A DNA stretch of 41,931 bases from Eubacteriales bacterium (lineage in GTDB: Bacteria; Bacillota; Clostridia; Peptostreptococcales; Acidaminobacteraceae), in the NCBI GenBank assembly GCA_030625575.1, contig DAOUQP010000004.1, positions 1-41,931 on the forward strand. The letters run 5' to 3'. A program made the translations under genes and the position numbers. Shown piece after piece: positions 20,421 to 29,445 of the stretch; within the stretch, counting starts at the first letter, position 1; every line of letters begins with the position of its first letter. Under the pieces are notes generated by a model. The model did not search any database. It worked only from the letters and a program-made list of their open reading frames with translations, and was not told the origin of the DNA.

Positions 20421-21872
20421 TTACACTCCCATATTTTTCGGCAAAACAATGGTAAATTTTGTGCCGACATCAACTTTGGATTGTATATAAATTTGACCCT
20501 GATGCAGATTTATAATCTGTTGAGAAATAGATAAACCCAATCCTGTACCACCCGAATTTCTTGCTCTTGATTCATCAACTCTATAAAATCTATCGAATAT
20601 ATACTTGATATCATTTTCTGGAATGCCAATTCCTGTATCCTCTATTTCAATTGTTAAGCTATCTTTTGGAGAAGAGTAAATTTGCACGTAAATATCTCCA
20701 TTTTCTGGAGTGAATTTTATCGCATTACCCAATATATTGATTATCGCCTGTTTAATTTTATCTTGATCTAAGCTTACTTGAATTCTATCTCTTTCGATCA
20801 AATGTATTTTTATATTTTTCTTTTCAGCTATTGGATTCAATCTTTTAATAACATTTCTCAATAAATAATTTACATATGTCAATTTTAGCTCTAGCTCTAA
20901 TTCTTTCTTTTCCATATCAACCAAATAAAGCAACGAGTCGATTATTTTGTTTAATCTATCTACTTCAGAATCAATATCTTGTAAAAAATCTGTTACAACT
21001 TCTTTGGGTATATCTTTCTTGCTTGCCAATAAAGTCTCTGAAATTATCTTTATTGATGTCAGCGGTGTTCTAAGTTCATGAGAAACATTTGCTACAAATT
21101 TTGCACGTTGTTCATCAACTTGATACAATCTCGTGCTCATTAAATTAAATGCATTACCCAGATTGCTAATTTCATCGGTGCTGGTAATTCTTATTTTCTT
21201 ACGAAAATCTCCCATTGTAATCGATCTGACAGCTTCCGTCATTCTTTCTATTGGTCTTGATAGAACATCTGAAATAATAAAACTTACTAAACCCGTTATC
21301 AACATACCGACGAGAGATATTAATATTACTTTTTTCATTGTAGAATTAATACTAACAAATATATCATCAGCATTCTTTGAAATAAATATAGATCCTAATA
21401 CATTGGAATCTTTATTTGTAATAGGAACACTGACATACATAGTTTTACCTACATCTTTAATATTATAAAGATTGGCATTGCTGGCACCAGTTAATGCTAT
21501 ATCTATTTCTCTTAATTTATCAATAATAAATCCTTTTAGTACATCATGTGAATCAATAACAACTTCTTTTTCTTTATTTAAAATCAATATTCTAGAATCG
21601 AGTTTTAAACTCATTTCTTTGACATACTCAGAAACATAATTAAATACAGCCTCTTTTTCTAGGTTGTCATAATCTTTTGATATTTGATTAGATAAAATAC
21701 TTCCCTGTGTTAGTAAATTTATCTTAATTTCATCAATATAATCGTTAAATAATGACTGATAAAAAATATTCAACATCATAAAGATTGAAATTAGTAGCAA
21801 TAATAAATAGGTGGAAACAAGTTTCCACCTAATGCTAACAAATTTCCTACTAATCCCTAAAATAGTATCCAA
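20421..21872 (-). CDS. Sensor histidine kinase (PhoR/WalK-like; HAMP-HisKA-HATPase)
   Basis: Two TM segments, HAMP, FVANVSHELRTPLTSIKIISETLL, NILGNAIKFTPENGDI, DTGIGIPENDIKYIFDRFYRVDESRARNSGGTGLGLSI. Confidence 0.95.
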   Translation of the reverse strand: MDTILGISRKFVSIRWKLVSTYLLLLLISIFMMLNIFYQSLFNDYIDEIKINLLTQGSILSNQISKDYDNLEKEAVFNYVSEYVKEMSLKLDSRILILNKEKEVVIDSHDVLKGFIIDKLREIDIALTGASNANLYNIKDVGKTMYVSVPITNKDSNVLGSIFISKNADDIFVSINSTMKKVILISLVGMLITGLVSFIISDVLSRPIERMTEAVRSITMGDFRKKIRITSTDEISNLGNAFNLMSTRLYQVDEQRAKFVANVSHELRTPLTSIKIISETLLASKKDIPKEVVTDFLQDIDSEVDRLNKIIDSLLYLVDMEKKELELELKLTYVNYLLRNVIKRLNPIAEKKNIKIHLIERDRIQVSLDQDKIKQAIINILGNAIKFTPENGDIYVQIYSSPKDSLTIEIEDTGIGIPENDIKYIFDRFYRVDESRARNSGGTGLGLSISQQIINLHQGQIYIQSKVDVGTKFTIVLPKNMGV

Positions 21873-22530
21873 CTCCCCATTTGGTCAATATATATTCAGG
21901 GTGTGAAGAATCACTCTCGATTTTTTCTCTTAGTCTTCTAACATGAACATCAACGGTACGAACATCTCCAAAATATTCATAACCCCAAATAATCTCCAAT
22001 AATTCTTCTCTTGAAAAAACTTTATTTTGATTTATTATTAGCAAAAGCAATAAGTCGAATTCTTTAGCAGTTAGATTAATTTCTTCTCCTTTGATCATCA
22101 CCTTGCGACCCAAAGTATTAATTACAAAGTCACTAATCACAATTTCTGGAGTTTTATGAATTTCACCAATATTAACTCTTCGCAAAACAGCTTTTATCCT
22201 AGCCTTTAATTCAAGAATATTAAAGGGTTTCGTCAGATAATCATCCGCTCCAGCTTCAAGGCCATTTATTTTTGAATCGTCATCACCTTTTGCTGTCAGC
22301 ATAATTATTGGAACATTTGATGTTTCTCTTATTTTCTTACAAACTTCAACGCCATCCATTTTAGGTAACATAACATCTAAAATTATAAGGTCATATTTAT
22401 CAGAATAAAATTTATTGATAGCACCTTCTCCATCAATAGCGGTTTCTACTAGATATTCTTCTTGTTCTAAGCTAAATTTAAGTCCTTTTAACAGAATAGG
22501 TTCATCGTCAACAATAAGTAATTTTTCCAT
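21850..22530 (-). CDS. OmpR/PhoB-family response regulator
   Basis: LLIVDDEPILLKGL, DLIILDVMLPKMDG, MLTAKGDDDSKINGLEAGADDYLTKPF, winged-helix DVRTVDVHVRRLREKI. Confidence 0.96.
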   Translation of the reverse strand: MEKLLIVDDEPILLKGLKFSLEQEEYLVETAIDGEGAINKFYSDKYDLIILDVMLPKMDGVEVCKKIRETSNVPIIMLTAKGDDDSKINGLEAGADDYLTKPFNILELKARIKAVLRRVNIGEIHKTPEIVISDFVINTLGRKVMIKGEEINLTAKEFDLLLLLIINQNKVFSREELLEIIWGYEYFGDVRTVDVHVRRLREKIESDSSHPEYILTKWGVGYYFRD

Positions 22531-22542
22531 ATTTACACACTC

Positions 22543-24432
22543 CTAATAAAGTATTCTATAGTCGTCAACTCTTTTAGTCACTTTTATATCATCAAAGTGT
22601 TCTAAAAGAGGAACTGAATATTTTCTAGAAATATCCATAAAATCTTTTAAATCTTTTACCCTAATTAATTTATTTTCCTTTATATATGATATTATATCTT
22701 TTTTAGCTAATAAATAAAAATCTTTTTCAAAAATCATTTCACTATTTATTTTAATCAACAATCCTTCATTTATTAAAATATTAATGATTTCATACTCTTT
22801 TTTAGAATACTGACTCTGCAATTGCTTAATTGTAGGTGGTTTAAGTCCGGATTCTTTAAATACCTTTAAGATTTCATCTTTTTTAATCATTTGTTCTTTT
22901 GATAATCTTATTTTAAAATTTGCTAATGCGATTGTTCCATTATTGCTTTTTACAATGCCGTTTACAACAAAATAATTCAACATAGCATCAAATTGATTCT
23001 TTTTTATATCACTTAAAAATTTACTTCTTATTTCTTCTTGATTCACACCGTTTTTTAAAGGATTTTTATCATGATATTCATTTAAAAATATTACAATTTC
23101 CTCACTAAGCTCATTGATTTTCTCCACATGACAATAATTGTTTTCAACAAGCTGAAGAATTGTATTTTCTGACACCAATTTTTCTAATCCCTCATTTATT
23201 ATTACTTCACTCTCACCAATCTGTTTCATTATATCCACTAAAGATACAAATAATTTCTTTTCCTTTTCAATCATCGATATAATCAACTCATCAATCGAGC
23301 CTTTCTCTATTAAAATCATGGATTCGATAACACTGGAATTATACCTTTTATGTTTTACAGCCTTTGAATCTAAAATGGTTCCTCCGCCAATGGTTTCCAT
23401 TGGTGAATAAAATCTAAGTACAAAACGATCCCCATATTTACAAGCAGTAGGTTTCTCTAGACGAAACTGCGCAAAAGCTTCTTCACCCGGAGTTATCTTT
23501 TCTCTATCCAATAGTATCAATCTTGCTATTACTTCTTGTGTGCCATGATAAAACCTTACTCTAGAGCCATGACGAAGCTCACGTTTAGAATGCTCAAGCA
23601 GTTTAATAGTTACATCAATAATATGAGTTGTCGTCAAACTATTAGGTTTAGCGAGAACATCTCCTCTTTGAATGTCTTCTTTTTTAATATTTGAAAGGTT
23701 GATGGCGGTTCTTTGCCCGGCCAAAGCTTTATCAGTATTTATTCCATGTACCTGAATACTTCTTGCTTTCGTTTTAATATTCTCGGGATAGATTTCGATT
23801 TCATCGTCTACAAATACTGTCCCTTCCAACAAAGTTCCTGTTACCACCGTCCCATGCCCTTTCATGGTAAAAACACGATCGACATTCAATCTGAATGGAG
23901 CTTGGTCATTATGTTCTTTAATAGAAAAGGTTTCTTTATCAATGGTATCTGCCAACAAATCCAGATTCATACCTGTAATAGCAGACACTGGAATAATCGG
24001 GCTATCTTCAAATGCAGTCCCTTCGATAAACTCTGTTACTTCATCTGTTACAAGTTCCAGCATCTCATCATCAACCATATCTGCCTTGGTTAATGCAATG
24101 ATTCCCTTTTCAACACCCAAAACATTCAATATGTCAAAATGCTCAACAGTCTGAGGCATAATACCCTCATCCGCTGCAACGATAAAAAGCACCAAATCTA
24201 TTCCACTTACTCCAGCAAGCATATTTTTTATAAACTTTTCATGCCCCGGAACATCAACTATTCCAGCTCTTCTTCCACTCGGAAGGTCAAAATAAGCGAA
24301 GCCTAGTTCAATAGTGATTCCTCGTTTTTTTTCTTCCTTTAGTCGGTCCGTTTCTATACCTGTTAAAGCTTTTATTAAAGTTGTTTTACCGTGATCGATA
24401 TGACCAGCAGTTCCAATTATTATATTTGCCAT
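22543..24432 (-). CDS. selB: Selenocysteine-specific elongation factor SelB
   Basis: [53 protein letters not shown]...[13 protein letters not shown]; long winged-helix C-terminus. Start set at 24432 (ORF track 24525). Confidence 0.95.
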   Translation of the reverse strand: MANIIIGTAGHIDHGKTTLIKALTGIETDRLKEEKKRGITIELGFAYFDLPSGRRAGIVDVPGHEKFIKNMLAGVSGIDLVLFIVAADEGIMPQTVEHFDILNVLGVEKGIIALTKADMVDDEMLELVTDEVTEFIEGTAFEDSPIIPVSAITGMNLDLLADTIDKETFSIKEHNDQAPFRLNVDRVFTMKGHGTVVTGTLLEGTVFVDDEIEIYPENIKTKARSIQVHGINTDKALAGQRTAINLSNIKKEDIQRGDVLAKPNSLTTTHIIDVTIKLLEHSKRELRHGSRVRFYHGTQEVIARLILLDREKITPGEEAFAQFRLEKPTACKYGDRFVLRFYSPMETIGGGTILDSKAVKHKRYNSSVIESMILIEKGSIDELIISMIEKEKKLFVSLVDIMKQIGESEVIINEGLEKLVSENTILQLVENNYCHVEKINELSEEIVIFLNEYHDKNPLKNGVNQEEIRSKFLSDIKKNQFDAMLNYFVVNGIVKSNNGTIALANFKIRLSKEQMIKKDEILKVFKESGLKPPTIKQLQSQYSKKEYEIINILINEGLLIKINSEMIFEKDFYLLAKKDIISYIKENKLIRVKDLKDFMDISRKYSVPLLEHFDDIKVTKRVDDYRILY

Positions 24433-24436
24433 AATT

Positions 24437-25813
24437 TCACTCCAATATATTATTAATCGATGATACAATATACTCAAAATCATTTTCTTGTAAAGTTCTA
24501 ACATCCAGTAGTATTCTGTTTTCACTGATTCTTGCGATAATCGGCACTTCTAAATTTCTAAGTTTTGAAGAAATTTGACTTGCAGAAAATTTTGTTGAAT
24601 TTATTTCAATTAATGCTGAAGGAATCACATCAAGCGGAAAAGTGCCGCCGCCGACTTGAGATTCTCCATCTATAATCCTAATATCTTTATTATCAAAATA
24701 CTTCAATAATTTATTCGCTCTCTCATTGACACTGTCATAAGTTTCAGCAATCATTCTTAAAGTCGGTATTTCTTCAATAGCTTTTTTTTCATCAAAATAA
24801 TATCTTAAAGTCGATTCCAATGCAGAAATAGTCATCTTTCCAACCCTTAAAGCACGAGTAAGCTGATTCTTCTTAATTGCATCTATGTATTTCTTCTTTC
24901 CTACAATAATTCCAGCTTGAGGTCCACCTAGAAGTTTATCCCCACTGAAAGTTATAATATCTATGCCTTTTCCCACCTGCTCCAATACGGTCGGCTCCAC
25001 TGAAAGACCGTATTTTGTTAAATCAATAAGAGTACCGCTTCCCAAATCTAAAACAACTGGAATATTTTTTTCTTTTCCAAGTGCAACTAGATCTTCCACT
25101 GGAACTTCTTTTGTAAATCCAAGAATTTTATAATTACTCGTATGAACTTTTAAGATTGCACCTGTATTATCATTTATGTTGTTTTCGAAGTCTTTTAAAT
25201 GAGTTTTATTTGTAGTCCCCACCTCTATTAAAGTTCCTCCACTGATTTTCATTACTTCAGGAACTCTAAAAGATCCCCCGATTTCAACTAATTCTCCTCT
25301 TGAAACAATGGCCTCTTTATCCTTTGCGACCGTGTTCAACACAAGCATGACAGCTGCAGCGTTATTATTAACTACCAATGCTCCTTCAGCCCCTGTCAAA
25401 TCCATTAAAACTTTTTCAATATGAGTATATCTAAGTCCTCTTTTTCCTGATTCTATGTCAAATTCCAGATTTGAATATCCATTATTTATACTTGATGTAT
25501 GCTGACTGGTTTCATAATTTATGATGGACCTACCTAAATTTGTATGTATAATCACACCAGTGCCATTTATCACTCTTTTTAAACTAAAAGACAAATAATT
25601 CGCTACCTTATTATTTATAGTATCAATAATTATTTTCTCATCAACCGCTTCAGTCAATAATTCACTCAATATATTCTTTCTGATTTCATCTAATGTTTCA
25701 TTTATCATCTTCAGAACAATTTTACGAGGATAATCATCTATCATTTTTTGAATTTCATCATGATTTATTAAATAATCTACCTTCGGCAATTGTCTAAGCA
25801 GTGTTTTTTTCAT
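24437..25813 (-). CDS. selA: L-seryl-tRNA(Sec) selenium transferase SelA
   Basis: LLRQLPKVDYLI, INGTGVIIHTNLGRS, EGALVVNNNAAAVML, TFSGDKLLGGPQAGIIVGKK. Confidence 0.97.
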   Translation of the reverse strand: MKKTLLRQLPKVDYLINHDEIQKMIDDYPRKIVLKMINETLDEIRKNILSELLTEAVDEKIIIDTINNKVANYLSFSLKRVINGTGVIIHTNLGRSIINYETSQHTSSINNGYSNLEFDIESGKRGLRYTHIEKVLMDLTGAEGALVVNNNAAAVMLVLNTVAKDKEAIVSRGELVEIGGSFRVPEVMKISGGTLIEVGTTNKTHLKDFENNINDNTGAILKVHTSNYKILGFTKEVPVEDLVALGKEKNIPVVLDLGSGTLIDLTKYGLSVEPTVLEQVGKGIDIITFSGDKLLGGPQAGIIVGKKKYIDAIKKNQLTRALRVGKMTISALESTLRYYFDEKKAIEEIPTLRMIAETYDSVNERANKLLKYFDNKDIRIIDGESQVGGGTFPLDVIPSALIEINSTKFSASQISSKLRNLEVPIIARISENRILLDVRTLQENDFEYIVSSINNILE

Positions 25814-25854
25814 TTATATCCCTCACTTCTCTTAAAACATTATAGCACAAAATC

Positions 25855-25895
25855 AAATAGCCAACTCCTTTATTCAAGGTGCTGGCTATTTTTCT
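25855..25895 (-). terminator. Terminator-like hairpin between the AbiE cassette and selA
   Basis: AAATAGCCA...TGGCTATTTTT inverted repeat directly downstream of the AbiEii stop. Confidence 0.6.
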
Positions 25896-25903
25896 CTTGC
25901 GTT

Positions 25904-26737
25904 TTATTCCAATACAGTTCTTAAAGTATTAATTATTGTAGCAAATTCTATATCTTTAGCATAAGGATACTTTTCTTTATATGAATTCCATATTTTCATA
26001 ACATCTTCACTCTCTGAAATATCTTTCAAATACCCTTTTCTATTTTCAATATATATCGTAGTACCCCTTTCTTCTGCCTTTTTCCATACGGCTTCTTTAA
26101 TATCTGCCATATTTAAATTATCTTTTCTTAAAGCCAAAAGTATATACACATCGTAAAAATCTCTTGCTCTTGTATTTGAAATATTTCTAGCTAAAATAGA
26201 CTCTATCTTTTCTGCAAGAATAGTATTGAAATTATAGGCTTTAACCCAAATGTTTCGATCCTCAAACATCAGTTTATAAGAATAATCTACTTCACTGGGT
26301 ATAATTACATCCCCTGTTGTTATATCAATTTTTACGTTAACTTTTATTGTAAAAAATTTAGCCTCAATTGAAGCTCTAAAATCATCATACTCTGTAGCAT
26401 CGTGGATATTTTTTATGTTCTTTAATTCGAATTCTACATTATCATCAATATCCATTGATAAGATTTCATTAAGAATCTCTTCAATACTATCTCTGTTGAT
26501 AGTAATTCCTTTTATTGTTGTATCAATATCTACCGTACTTCTCATATCTATTCCTATCATAGCCGCAATCAAAAATCCACCCTTAAGTATAAAATTATCT
26601 TTGTACTTAGATACAGAAATTCTTTCTAATAATCTTTCCATCATAAAGTTTTGTAGAACAGTATTAGCTACTAAATTATTCTTTTTTGCCATGTTATTAA
26701 TCCAGTCTTTTAGTTGTCTTGGACTACTTATTTTCAT
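25904..26737 (-). CDS. AbiEii/AbiGii-type nucleotidyltransferase toxin
   Basis: FILKGGFLIAAMIGIDMRSTVDIDTTIKG, ARDFYDVYIL, overlapping the AbiEi gene by 4 bp. Confidence 0.9.
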   Translation of the reverse strand: MKISSPRQLKDWINNMAKKNNLVANTVLQNFMMERLLERISVSKYKDNFILKGGFLIAAMIGIDMRSTVDIDTTIKGITINRDSIEEILNEILSMDIDDNVEFELKNIKNIHDATEYDDFRASIEAKFFTIKVNVKIDITTGDVIIPSEVDYSYKLMFEDRNIWVKAYNFNTILAEKIESILARNISNTRARDFYDVYILLALRKDNLNMADIKEAVWKKAEERGTTIYIENRKGYLKDISESEDVMKIWNSYKEKYPYAKDIEFATIINTLRTVLE

Positions 26738-27330
26738 GACAACACCTCCATATACTGCCGCATCAATTTCCTGACATTGAAAATTTCTGCATATTCTAAC
26801 AATTTCGCAAAGTCTGCTCCAGGTTCCTTCATATATTGTTTTACTGCCGCGATTACCAGATCGGTATCAAGCTGATCTTTTTTTTTGATACAATCACATA
26901 ACGTTCGTTCTTTATTGTATACTACAATTTTATTTCCATGTGGAGATAGCAAAGTCATTTCACCAATTTCATGGAGATCTTTATGAATATAAAAAAATTT
27001 GTATTTATCTTTTTCTTTTAAGAGTCTCGTATTATATCCAGTAGGAATAGTTAAAGTTAATTGAAATGGTGTCCTATCAGTTAAATCATGTAAAAACAAT
27101 GCAGTTTCATGAGAAAAAATACCCTTCTTACACCTATACTGTGTTACTAGATACTCGTCTTTAATATAATTTGCATCAATATAGATTCCATGTTCTATTC
27201 TTTCAATTTCTCCTGATTTGTTCAATCTTTGCAATGTTTTATTGTCAATTCCTGCTTCAGTCGCTTGTCTTGACTCTAAAACTCCATTATTATTTTTCAT
27301 CAATTCAAAAACTAATTCTTTGTCTTTCAT
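26734..27330 (-). CDS. AbiEi-type antitoxin / transcriptional regulator
   Basis: N-terminal winged-helix (ESRQATEAGIDNKTLQRLNKSGEIERIEHGIYI), GIFSHETALFLHDLTDRTPFQLTLTIPTGYN, ERTLCDCIK. Confidence 0.9.
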   Translation of the reverse strand: MKDKELVFELMKNNNGVLESRQATEAGIDNKTLQRLNKSGEIERIEHGIYIDANYIKDEYLVTQYRCKKGIFSHETALFLHDLTDRTPFQLTLTIPTGYNTRLLKEKDKYKFFYIHKDLHEIGEMTLLSPHGNKIVVYNKERTLCDCIKKKDQLDTDLVIAAVKQYMKEPGADFAKLLEYAEIFNVRKLMRQYMEVLS

Positions 27331-27359
27331 AAAACCATCCCCCCAACGTCTTTATTGTA

Positions 27360-27381
27360 CGTATACATATTATCATATACG
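27360..27381. promoter_or_regulatory. Inverted repeat CGTATA-N10-TATACG overlapping the predicted -10 of the AbiE promoter (candidate operator)
   Basis: Perfect 6-bp arms; minus-strand promoter candidate TTGTCT-N17-TAATAT spans it. Confidence 0.45.
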
Positions 27382-27470
27382 CACCAAAAAGACAACCGGG
27401 TATTTATAGATGCCTTGAATTACCATACGAAGCCGAAAAGCCACTTGCTTTAGCTGTGAGGAGAATGTCA
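27381..27470 (+). pseudogene. Candidate relic of a TnpB C-terminus / omegaRNA 3' scaffold end (IS605/IS1341-type)
   Basis: In-frame APKRQPGIYRCLELPYEAEKPLALAVRRMS; DNA GAAGCCGAAAAGCCACTTGCTTTAGCTGTGAGGAGAATGTCA resembles the conserved right-end hairpin of tnpB elements; no tnpB ORF upstream. Confidence 0.5.
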
Positions 27471-27619
27471 ATCATCATATCTCTCCATTATCAATCATCC
27501 TTTTCAATTGAAATAAATGCACATTTCATTATAACCCATTAATCATTCAAAATATACATAGATAATCATATATGACTTTAATAAACATTTTACCTAACAA
27601 TTGTTATTTTTAAAAAAAA

Positions 27620-27650
27620 ACAAAAAAACCGCAGATATCTGCGGTTTTAC
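27620..27650 (-). terminator. selD terminator, starting at the stop codon
   Basis: AAAACCGCAGATATCTGCGGTTTT palindrome with flanking T-run on the minus strand. Confidence 0.8.
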
Positions 27651-28720
27651 TTGATGTATATATATTTTTCTTTTTTTTCAATCACTTCGCCTATAATGGC
27701 CACTTCTAAATCATAGTCTTTTTTTAATTCATCGATATAAATCGATGCTTGATCCTTAGGCAAACTTACCAATAGTCCTCCCGATGTTTGAGGATCGAAT
27801 ACTATTTTTTCATATACCGAATCAATATTTTCATCGAAGTCGACAAACTGAGAATAGTACTTGATGTTTTTAAATGTACCTCCCGGTACAATTTTTTTCC
27901 TTGCTTTTTCAATGACTGTACTCATTAACGGTAATTTTGTATGATCAATCACTATGGTAACTCCAGAATTTGAAGCCACTTCGTAAGCATGCCCTCCTAC
28001 TCCAAACCCAGTTATATCTGTAACAGCATGAGCATCGACTTTATCAAGGGCTTTTGCTGCATTTTTATTGAGCATCGACATAACTTTTACGACTTCATCA
28101 ATCTCTTCTTTGCCTATAAGTTCTCCTTTTACTGCGGTATTCAATATACCACTGCCAAGAGGTTTTGTAAGTACCAGTACATCTCCAACCCTAGCATCAG
28201 CATTTGTTTTAACATTGTCGGGGTGTATGATTCCAGTTACAGACAAGCCGTATTTCGGTTCTCCATCTTCTACAGAATGTCCACCGACAAGTAAGGCTCC
28301 AGCCTCCATGACCTTGTCTGCTCCACCCTTTAATATTTCAGCTAAAATATTAGGATCTAAATGCTTAGGAAATCCTACAATATTAAGTGCTACTATCGGC
28401 TCTCCACCCATTGCATAAATATCACTCAATGCATTGGCTGCAGCAATTTGTCCAAATGTATATGGATCATCGGCAACAGGAGTGAAAAAGTCAAGAGTTT
28501 GAATAATCGCCTGTTCATCATTCAATTTATATACTGCCGCATCATCAGATACATCCAGTCCAACTAATAAACGATCACTATGAAATTTTGGTAACTGACT
28601 CAAAACTTGAGCCAAGGTCTCAGGACCTATCTTGGCCGCTCAGCCAGATGCTTCTGTCATTTCAGTAAGTCGTTTTTCTTTTTTTGTATTCAACTGTGCA
28701 AAGTTGTTCAACTCCAACAT
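27647..28720 (-). CDS. selD: Selenide, water dikinase SelD, selenocysteine-containing (Sec at codon 27, TGA 28640-28642)
   Basis: Reading from ATG 28720: MLELNNFAQLNTKKEKRLTEMTEASG-U-AAKIGPETLAQVLSQLPKFHSDRLLVG..., in frame with ORF 27647..28615; catalytic Gly-(Sec/Cys)-xx-Lys motif position. Confidence 0.95.
28608..28642 (-). promoter_or_regulatory. Bacterial SECIS-like hairpin immediately after the Sec UGA of selD
   Basis: UGA GC GGCCAAG-AUA-GGUC-CUGA-GACC-UUGGCU: two-part stem with a bulge and small apical loop starting a few nt 3' of UGA. Confidence 0.75.
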
Positions 28721-28798
28721 GTCATCACCTCAAGTAAGATAATAACATATCAAATCATTTTTTATCATTATATTTATTGATGCATTTCTTGTCATCTA

Positions 28799-29305
28799 TT
28801 AATTTTCTAAATAGTTTCTAATAATCAATACCTTTTGCTCGCCGATTCCCTCGATCTCGATCAAATTATCAACGGTTAAATATCCTACCTTGTTGCGATA
28901 ATCTACAATTTTTTTAGCTGTCACTTCTCCTATGCTGTTGATCAACATAAAATCTTCAATAGTCATTGAATTCAAGTCCTTCACTTTTTCGCTTGGATTT
29001 TCTGAGATTTTAGGTATGACAACCTTATCACCGTCTTTGATAATCATAGCTAGATTGATATTTGTAATATTTGCTTCACTCGACAATCCTCCTGATATTT
29101 CAATCAAGTCTTCTAATCTAGAATTTTCATCGAGTTCATAAACTCCTGGATTTAAAACTTCACCGGTAATATATGCCTTGATTATCCTCGGTAATTTTAT
29201 TTCTGTTTCTAAGACAATTTCCCCGTCGAATTTCAAATAATCAAATATAAAATAAGAAAAAAGAGAAATGCAGATTGCAATAAAAATAATTATGTTTTTT
29301 TTCAT
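28799..29305 (-). CDS. comEA: ComEA-family competence/helix-hairpin-helix DNA-binding protein
   Basis: N-terminal TM, SLBB-like KAYITGEVLNPGVYELDENSRLEDLIEISGGL, C-terminal HhH MLINSIGEVTAKKIVDYRNKVGYLTVDNLIEIEGIGEQKV. Confidence 0.9.
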   Translation of the reverse strand: MKKNIIIFIAICISLFSYFIFDYLKFDGEIVLETEIKLPRIIKAYITGEVLNPGVYELDENSRLEDLIEISGGLSSEANITNINLAMIIKDGDKVVIPKISENPSEKVKDLNSMTIEDFMLINSIGEVTAKKIVDYRNKVGYLTVDNLIEIEGIGEQKVLIIRNYLEN

Positions 29306-29445
29306 AAATTTGTCACCTCACTATATTTTTCTACACGTTCCTTTTAATTCCTTTTTTTTCTTGCAATTATTTTGTATCTTCATATAAGGATTAGTAAAAT
29401 GTGATATAATGGAGCATGAAAAAAAATACATCTCGGAGGAATCCA

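Noticed and set aside
23713-24154. + strand ORFs of 126 and 96 aa
   Set aside because: Antisense to selB GTPase domain.
27218-27409. + strand 63-aa ORF overlapping AbiEi 5' end
   Set aside because: Antisense to AbiEi and in a different frame from the TnpB-like relic; no signature.
27647-28615. SelD start at 28615 as given in the ORF track
   Set aside because: Begins inside the conserved N-terminus after a Sec UGA; the in-frame ATG at 28720 gives the full protein.
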